A stretch of 64,000 nt of DNA, taken from Adiantum capillus-veneris. Its lineage: Eukaryota; Streptophyta; Polypodiopsida; Polypodiales; Pteridaceae. The notes beneath the pieces were generated by a model, which was not told the origin of the DNA, made no database searches, and saw nothing but the letters and a program-made list of their open reading frames with translations. This document shows, piece after piece, positions 57,531-64,000 of the stretch (position 1 is the stretch's first letter; the number at the start of each line of letters is the position of its first letter). The translations under genes and the position numbers were made by a program. The DNA lies in NCBI GenBank assembly GCA_014529385.2, contig CM043955.1:151047640-151111639 (forward strand), read 5' to 3'.

Positions 57531-58462
57531 ATGATGTGTTAGTGGATGCTTTTCCTAGCGAAGCTAACCTCGTTGTAGATTCGATCAATCACGAAGAACC
57601 GATCTTGGCTTTCGAGTCGAGGTCCAAAGAACCCCCACAGGACGATTCGATCATTCAGGAAGAAGCGATCTTGCCTCTCGAGCCTAGGTCCAAAGAACCC
57701 TCACAGGAAGTATTATGTGTTCGCATGATTGATACGTAGGCATTGTTCGAATGTTTCATTCGCGATCGTTTCCTGTATTTTAGTCAGCGTTGTTATGTGA
57801 TCCCTTTTCCTCGGCATGACATATTGTAGGTTGAGCACGTTTCTTTCATGGATGAGCACGAATGTATGCGGATTTTTCATGAAAAGCTGAAAAGTATATA
57901 TGTCAAGAAGTCACATTCCATGTCTCTTCCTTGGCATGACACAGTTGTAGAACGAGCACATGAAAGTATGAGCACCAAGCATGGGCATTCCCGTTGTGAA
58001 TTGCCACAGTTGATTGCTCTAGATCATAAGTAAAAGATTCGATTTCATTGTTTGCATGTGTTTGATGAACGGGTTGTCACTCCGTCTCTATGTTCATCTA
58101 CATTGCATACACAGTCTTTAGAGAAGACAAGATTTTTTCCCTTCACTTTACATGGAATGGGTATGTTCATGGTTTTGTGTTGGAAATGGTTTCAGGAATT
58201 TTCAGCCATGGAGATTCTTGAATACGAAAGAAGTAGGACTCTAGACGAAGTTGAAGCAAGGAAGGAGCCACAGAAGACTTTGTGTCGCTTTCGGCGCGGC
58301 CCAAAGAAGCAAGCGTTGCAGACCTTATGAAGTTCAAGTACCGCACGCCCACACATTAGAGTGGGCCGGCGAAGAATCCCTTCCAGGATTCCATATGCTA
58401 TTGGCGATCTCCCTTGACGCCATACAGTTCGGTACAAGTACCTCACTTTGAAAAGGAGGGGC

Positions 58463-59650
58463 TGTCACGTGACACATCCAACCCTATGTGTCCGTGGACA
58501 AGCTACAACATGATCAGGGTTCAGTCAGTCAAGCCAGTCTAGATTAGAAGTGATCTGGCACTTTTGTGAGTCTATTCGTAGACCATGCATGCCTAGTCAC
58601 TGAGTGTAGATACATATCCTCTGGTTGCACACAGCATGATCATCAGTATTCCCTTCAGAATCCATCAGATTCAGTCAGGGGAATTTTCTAGTGCATTTAG
58701 CCTATTTTCCCTATTTTAGACATTTTTCACTTATTATTTTTAAGTGACTTTCCAACAAAAGTAGGTAGGGCAATTTTGCTAAGTTTGTATATAAGCAAAC
58801 CTTAGTTAGCACTCAATGGCAGAAGAGGCAACAGGAGCTCCCGCTCAACAGGCACCTTCTCAGCAAGAACCCATCAACCCTAGCGTTTTTGGACCTCTCC
58901 AGCAGTACCCCCAGATTCTTGGCGTTTTTCAGCCCTTGCATTATCGCCATCAACAGTTAAGCCTAGCGTTTCCTACTTGACATCACCATCACCTCGAGAA
59001 CCATCAGCATTTCTCTAACGCTAGCAAAGGCAGACAACGTTTTTGGATTTCAGCATTAGTCCTAGATTTGGCCTAGCGTTTTGCTAACGCTACAGAAGAG
59101 CATCAGCATTTTTTATTTTCAGCCTCAAATACAGCAGTTTGTCAGCGTTTTCAGCCATATGGGACAGCAGACAATTCAGTCCTAGTTGGATGCAGAAGAA
59201 CCCCAATTTCAGCCCATAAAAACGCAGCCAAAACAGTCATTTTCAGCCACAGAAACAGTCCCGAAATTCAACAGATAGAAGACCACAGACTTCAGCCCTA
59301 AAGTCGTTGTCATCACCGTCGTCGTCACCGGCATAGTCCCAGGTTGCATCAGTCCATTGCATCCTTATTGTACCACTTTGTGCAATCAATAGTAGACCAC
59401 TCTCACCGACGAGAGTGGGGCCTTCGGAGGAGGGTTTTACAACGTCTCTGGTGTCGTATCTCTCTTCTCTCTCTATCTCGCAGTCTCATACACTCGCACG
59501 CACAGTGTCCATTCACTTGTTTGTGATCATAGCACTTTCCATTAAGAACGGAAAGCTCTCCCTTCCATAAGAACTAAAAGGAACCCTTGAGCACAGTTCG
59601 GAGCACTCATCTTGAGCAAAGCGCAAACAATCATTCCGCTGCACCTAACA
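58463..59650 (+). repeat. Element N copy 2, 3' LTR
   Basis: TGTCACGTGACACATCC to CCGCTGCACCTAACA, 1188 bp. A TATA-like GTATATAAGC lies at about 58786. It is several percent different from the copy 1 LTRs and abuts a minus-strand gag fragment at 59651. Confidence 0.9.
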
Positions 59651-60697
59651 GGTTCTTTACTCCATCTTCCTGGGAGTACCCTTGTCATGTATTCCATCAG
59701 CTATGCGAGTTGATTCCATAAGTATCTGCAAGTTATCTGGAGGGTAAAGCTTCATAGCCTTTTGTAAGGCTTCATGCAATCTTGCTTCAAACTTGCGCAT
59801 CTTCTCCGAATTTTCAATCTTCTTGAATGGAGTGATTTTCAAGAGAATGTCCCAAAACCTATCCACATTGCGTGGAACAGTTTCGTTCTCTGACTGTGAG
59901 AGCCGATCCCATTCTTTCTTTACCTCTTCCTCATAGTTTGAAGGAGGAACTGTGCATAGAACTCCTTCTTGAAAGCAGTCTAATCTTGGGGTTTGCGTTT
60001 TTCTAGGATCACGGTTAACCACCAACTACTGGCGGTGCCTTTCAGGTACATTCTGACATGGCGAAGCTTGGATCTTTCTTTAAAGTTCCCTTCTGCAAAT
60101 GCAACTTTAAATTGGTGGATGAAAGCCAAAGCCTTGTCATTATCACGCCGTCCATTGTAGGTGTCGAACTTTACATCTTTGTCTCCTGACTTGAATGTTT
60201 TCTGCTTGTGGTGCTTCATCTTATGGTGCTCCTTCTTTCTATGCTTAGACTTCTTGTGGACAGGAGTCCTTTCCCTTGAATGCACCTCTTGCTGCGACGG
60301 ATCGTCAAGAAACATGTCTTCTGGAGCGACCATGTCATCTAGGTCGTTCATGAAAGAAAACTGGGTAGAATTAGGAGGATCCTGCTCTTGAACCTTTGGA
60401 TGAAACGGCACATGACGTTCTGGAGGTTTCCTCTGCCTCTCGTGCATGCGGGAGGTTCCAATTAAGGAATGTTTCTTTGGTTCTTGTGTCTTTGGGTTCT
60501 ACGAGATTTCTCCCGACCCCATCGGCACTTTCTCCTTCCCTTTCTCAAGAGTATGGAGAATCTTTTGGACTTCTAGATGGGAGAGAGCTTTTTGCAACTC
60601 TGCCACCTGCTGTTGAAGGAGAGAGAACTCTATCTTGCATCCTCCCATTTCTGTAGTCTGCCAAGAGTCGTCAATCCCTTAAAAAAGAGAGAGATGA
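59651..60697 (-). pseudogene. Ty3/gypsy gag relic, family C
   Basis: The minus-strand translation gives a Lys/His-rich linker (KKSKHRKKEHHKMKHHKQK), then VKFDTYNGRRDNDKALAFIH, KLRHVRMYLKGTASSWW and DRFWDILLKITPFKKIENSE. The order matches the gag cores of families A and B (KFDTFSGY ... ARTWW ... ERFWSSFLP). It is truncated by the N LTR at 59650 and broken. Confidence 0.8.
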
Positions 60698-60714
60698 CCT
60701 TGCTCTGATACTAC
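60698..60714 (-). other. Primer-binding site, family C
   Basis: On the minus strand GTAGTATCAGAGCAAGG lies between the gag region and the LTR that starts at 60715, a variant of the initiator tRNA-Met site. Confidence 0.75.
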
Positions 60715-61830
60715 TGTCACAAAAATACGGAAGTGTAAACTGACTTTTAATTGTATTTCAAATACTCAAGAGAATTACAGAGAGAGAGAGAGGAAAACCT
60801 TGACACTTCAGTGGGGACCAGAAGATGGGCTGGTCCCCCCTCATTAAGAGATTATCTTTATTACTAATGGAGAATCTTTACAAGCACAGGCACGGGGCAA
60901 CAGCCCGTCCTCTATTCTTTCTTTTCTGCTTCTGACTAAGAGAGTGCGAAAGCTACTCTCTGAATACTGAGAGGATTTTCCCTCTGCTATGAGATTTTGG
61001 GAAGCTCTCAAAAACGAGAGTTTATCTTCCACAAAACTCAATGGAAGCTCTTGAAAATGAGAGTCTACCTTCCGCTAAGTGTGTCCCTTTATGCATAATC
61101 ATTCTTGCAACAAAAACAAGGGAGAAACACACAAAATGCACATACACATGCTTGCTGTAATTTTCTGCGCATAACCTGAAAATGTTACATGAGCACCTTT
61201 CAAAGCCGAAATAGAGACCTTTTTCGCAATGGAATCGCACCAAACTTTGTGTACGTGTAGTGTAGGTAGAGAAGAACTAGATTCTATGTGTATTTTGCTG
61301 AAATACGCCCTAAAAGAGATGATTAGGGGCTGAAAATAGAGAATTTACAGCCACCACACTCTACGAAGAGAGTGCCCGCTGCAACTTCTCGCTATGAGAC
61401 CTTTTTCGGAATGGAATCGCACCAAACTTTGTGTACGCGTAGTGTAGGTAGAGAAGAACTAGATTCTATGTGTATTTTGCTGAAATACGCCCTAAAAGAG
61501 ATGATTAGGGGCTGAAAACAGAGAATTTACAGCCACCACACTCTACGAAGAGAGTGGCCGCTGCAACTTCTCGCTATGAAACTTCACCAAAAGCTGTCTA
61601 TGGCTATGAGAACCCTTGTTCTAGACAATGGGAGCAAGGGGCTGCTCTCAAGCTTCCATGGAGGGTTCCAATGCGTAGAGCATACTCACAATAGGGGGGG
61701 TAGGAGCACTGCCACATTGAGAAATGGGGGAGGGGGTGCTCTTATCAAGCCAGCAGGAAGAGGGGGCGCTAGGAAGAGAGAGGGTAGAGTGAGAGTGGGA
61801 GAGCTAGTTTTGTATTGGTAAGTGTGCCAA
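60715..61830 (-). repeat. Family C 5' LTR (far end uncertain)
   Basis: It starts TGTCACAAAAATACGG beside the PBS, so it is the 5' LTR of the minus-strand gag. It contains a 182-bp tandem duplication (61214-61577). No clear LTR terminus was found beyond that, so the end given is a guess. Confidence 0.55.
61214..61577. repeat. 182-bp tandem duplication inside LTR
   Basis: GAGACCTTTTTCG-AATGGAATCG starts at 61214 and 61396. The two units differ at only about five positions (for example GTACGTG against GTACGCG), so the duplication is recent. Confidence 0.9.
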
Positions 61831-61839
61831 GTGGCACAC

Positions 61840-62540
61840 TTACTTAATAACTTTAAAACCATTCAACTTTCACATTTAAAAGTCTCTAGGCTATTAATGA
61901 AATGTGCAAATTAACTCACAACTGTACACACAGATGCTACTAATGAAATGTTAGCGGCTCCCCAGCACAATGCTGTACCGACACTGCTCTGGCATTACCT
62001 GTTCGCACTTGTCCGGCCATTTGGTCCAGCGCAAATCATTTAAAATAATTCAATGGACTTATCCTAAGGCTGTAAAAATAATTCAGACCTTAGGTTACTG
62101 TTGTTCTAAGAAACCCATCTCATTCCTATGCTTGCACTAGCACGCGTAATTTTCTGAGCCTAAAATCTGAGGCTACTATCTACCCCTTCATTGAAGACCC
62201 GATTTCCCAATCACTAGGGCTTCAGGGTATTTTCTGCTAGGGTCTCCCTGAGATGCTCTGGCCCAAACTTGGGCGCACCTGAGACCCCAAAACTGCTAGA
62301 TTTATTTTGATGTACACACAACTAATTAGATAATTCTTTTCTCGTAAATAAATTAATTATTTACAAAGTCTGACATAGTTACAATTCCCACCACGAAATC
62401 TTGAAAGGAAGCAATAAGTATTGGCGGAGCCATAACATAATCCATTGTACTAGCGCCATGCCGATGTGGGAAGCATGTAAAACCACCAGTTGCAGCGAAT
62501 CACTGTAGGCCATTCAAAATGGCCAATCCATGTGTAGTCC
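61840..62540. other. Unassigned sequence
   Basis: No coding or terminal-repeat signal was recognised. It may include the flank of the family C LTR. Confidence 0.4.
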
Positions 62541-63058
62541 CCATATCAATCAATATCTGCCATACTCAGTGTGCTCCTCATCCTGTGATAATCTAAACAG
62601 GCCCATTTCTGTAATATCAAGCTCTCGCATCAACTCCTCTGTGGTATCACAGAATACTGTCTGGTGACGTTGCTGTCCTAGCATTGAATTCCCCCAAGAT
62701 AATAATGTCGCCATCTCTGGAAAACTCCCATATATCATCATCTAAAATAGAAAAGGGGGGCTATCCTCTAGGTGATGCATATATTGACGTACTAGGAGGG
62801 AAATAGCAAATAGTGATGTAGAGATATCTGCCTGTCTCTACCTTCAATCTCACCCACATGTACCTAGCATGCTCATCCCTCCGAGCTATATGTATCGGAG
62901 ACTGTAGCTCCTCTCTGAATAAGATTGCCACTCCTCTTGAACGTCGTCCTTTGCGCTTTGATCGAGTCTTCTGTCTGCAAGTTGTCTTCCATCTGTATCC
63001 GCTCACATGGGGCATGGACTGCCCCGGGGCCTGATGCGTCTCAAAGTAGAAAATGATG
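62541..63058 (-). pseudogene. LINE endonuclease fragment
   Basis: The minus strand encodes FYFETHQAPGQSMPHVSGY, RSRGVAILFREEL, RRDEHARYMWVRLKV, YLYITICYFPPSTS and, further on, DDIWEFSRDGD with an LGEFNA-like motif. It matches the endonuclease part at 55390-55746 closely, so both come from one LINE family. Only this part is kept. A stop follows ASPRG at about 62761. Confidence 0.75.
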
Positions 63059-63063
63059 TCTCT

Positions 63064-63774
<711 letters not shown>

Positions 63775-64000
63775 TCTGTCCTTCTTGAAAGAGAGTAATC
63801 GTTCGCGATTACAACATATCTGCAAAACAACTCAAGTTAGCTCAAAAATTTCCGAGAGTCATTCCGAGGGAGAATCAATTTACTCTTTTTGTTAAGGAGT
63901 TATCTTTTCCTTTCGGCTCTTTTGATCAAGGAGTTAGCTTCTCCTTTCTTCCAGATTGGAACTCTTGATATTCCAGACCGTACTGATCTTCGAGGGGTGT
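63775..64000 (-). other. 3' internal end of an LTR element running off the window
   Basis: After the polypurine tract, AGAGAGTAATCGTTCGCGATTAC matches the position and wording of GCATTGTAATCG...GATTACG inside the family A elements (12900-12930, 31000-31020). No coding part is reached. Confidence 0.6.

Larger units (their letters stand above)
56347..59650 (+). mobile_element. Element N, copy 2 (5' LTR missing)
   Basis: The internal region (56347-58462) follows the order of copy 1: GCGGCCGGCCAATCGAC leader, CAAGAACC-type repeat, charged region, His/Asp repeats, conserved LMDEHECMRI, HSMSLPWHDTV and LHGMGMFMVLCW words, degenerate chromodomain tail, polypurine tract (58450-58462). Then comes the 3' LTR (58463-59650). 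The His/Asp part is longer and partly duplicated relative to copy 1 (57000-57130 and 57370-57560). It is broken in several places. Confidence 0.85.

Overview
The window looks like a repeat-dense stretch of a large land-plant nuclear genome. The evidence is a nuclear gene for an organelle-type peptidyl-tRNA hydrolase with a Ser-rich transit-like N-terminus and GT-AG introns, plant-type Ty3 chromoviruses and Ty1/copia relics primed by initiator tRNA-Met, TTTAGGG-like telobox arrays, and L1-like LINEs. Very long introns and many long (GA)n tracts would suit a fern or a gymnosperm, but the species cannot be fixed from this sequence. No prokaryotic operon, CRISPR array, rRNA or tRNA gene was seen.

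The one host gene supported is a peptidyl-tRNA hydrolase (PTH) on the plus strand. Four exons are in frame with good splice sites: 8963-9376, 42087-42171, 42257-42324 and 42741-42791. Intron 1 is 32.7 kb and is mostly nested transposons. Intron 4 runs from 42792 past the right edge, so the 3' part of the gene lies outside the window. A Mutator-like element with a 9-bp target duplication ends 72 bp before the start codon.

Region by region: 1-8389 is AT-rich flank with a copia fragment (4830-5587) and small repeats; 8399-8890 is the Mutator-like element; 8963-9376 is PTH exon 1. In intron 1, 10083-11760 is a minus-strand copia relic. Chromovirus family A copy 1 (12207-18875, TSD CTTGG, minus strand) is inserted into an older LTR. 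The stretch 18969-25380 holds LTR pieces in both orientations, an integrase-chromodomain relic with its LTR, and a small hAT element. The stretch 25380-40760 is a multi-layer nest: an old plus-strand chromovirus (family B) carries a hAT element (27990-28789) and a non-autonomous LTR element called N here (28834-40408). N in turn carries a second family A chromovirus (30419-37644) with three LTRs. PTH exons 2-4 follow at 42.1-42.8 kb. Intron 4 then holds three head-to-tail minus-strand LINE fragments joined at microsatellites (45.2-47.8 kb), a short gag-only LTR element (47.8-49.6 kb), plus-strand L1-like LINE relics (49.6-55.7 kb), a truncated hAT element fused to a second N copy (55.7-59.65 kb), a gypsy gag with PBS and LTR (59.65-61.8 kb), a LINE endonuclease fragment, and an LTR running off the right edge.

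The most interesting material is element N. It has the LTR type and the degenerate chromodomain tail of family B, no reverse transcriptase or integrase that I can see, and in their place an unfamiliar open region with His/Asp-rich KHDDL repeats. Two copies are present. The microsatellite-linked LINE chain and the three-LTR array are also worth a second look. All LTR elements here are treated as broken fossils.
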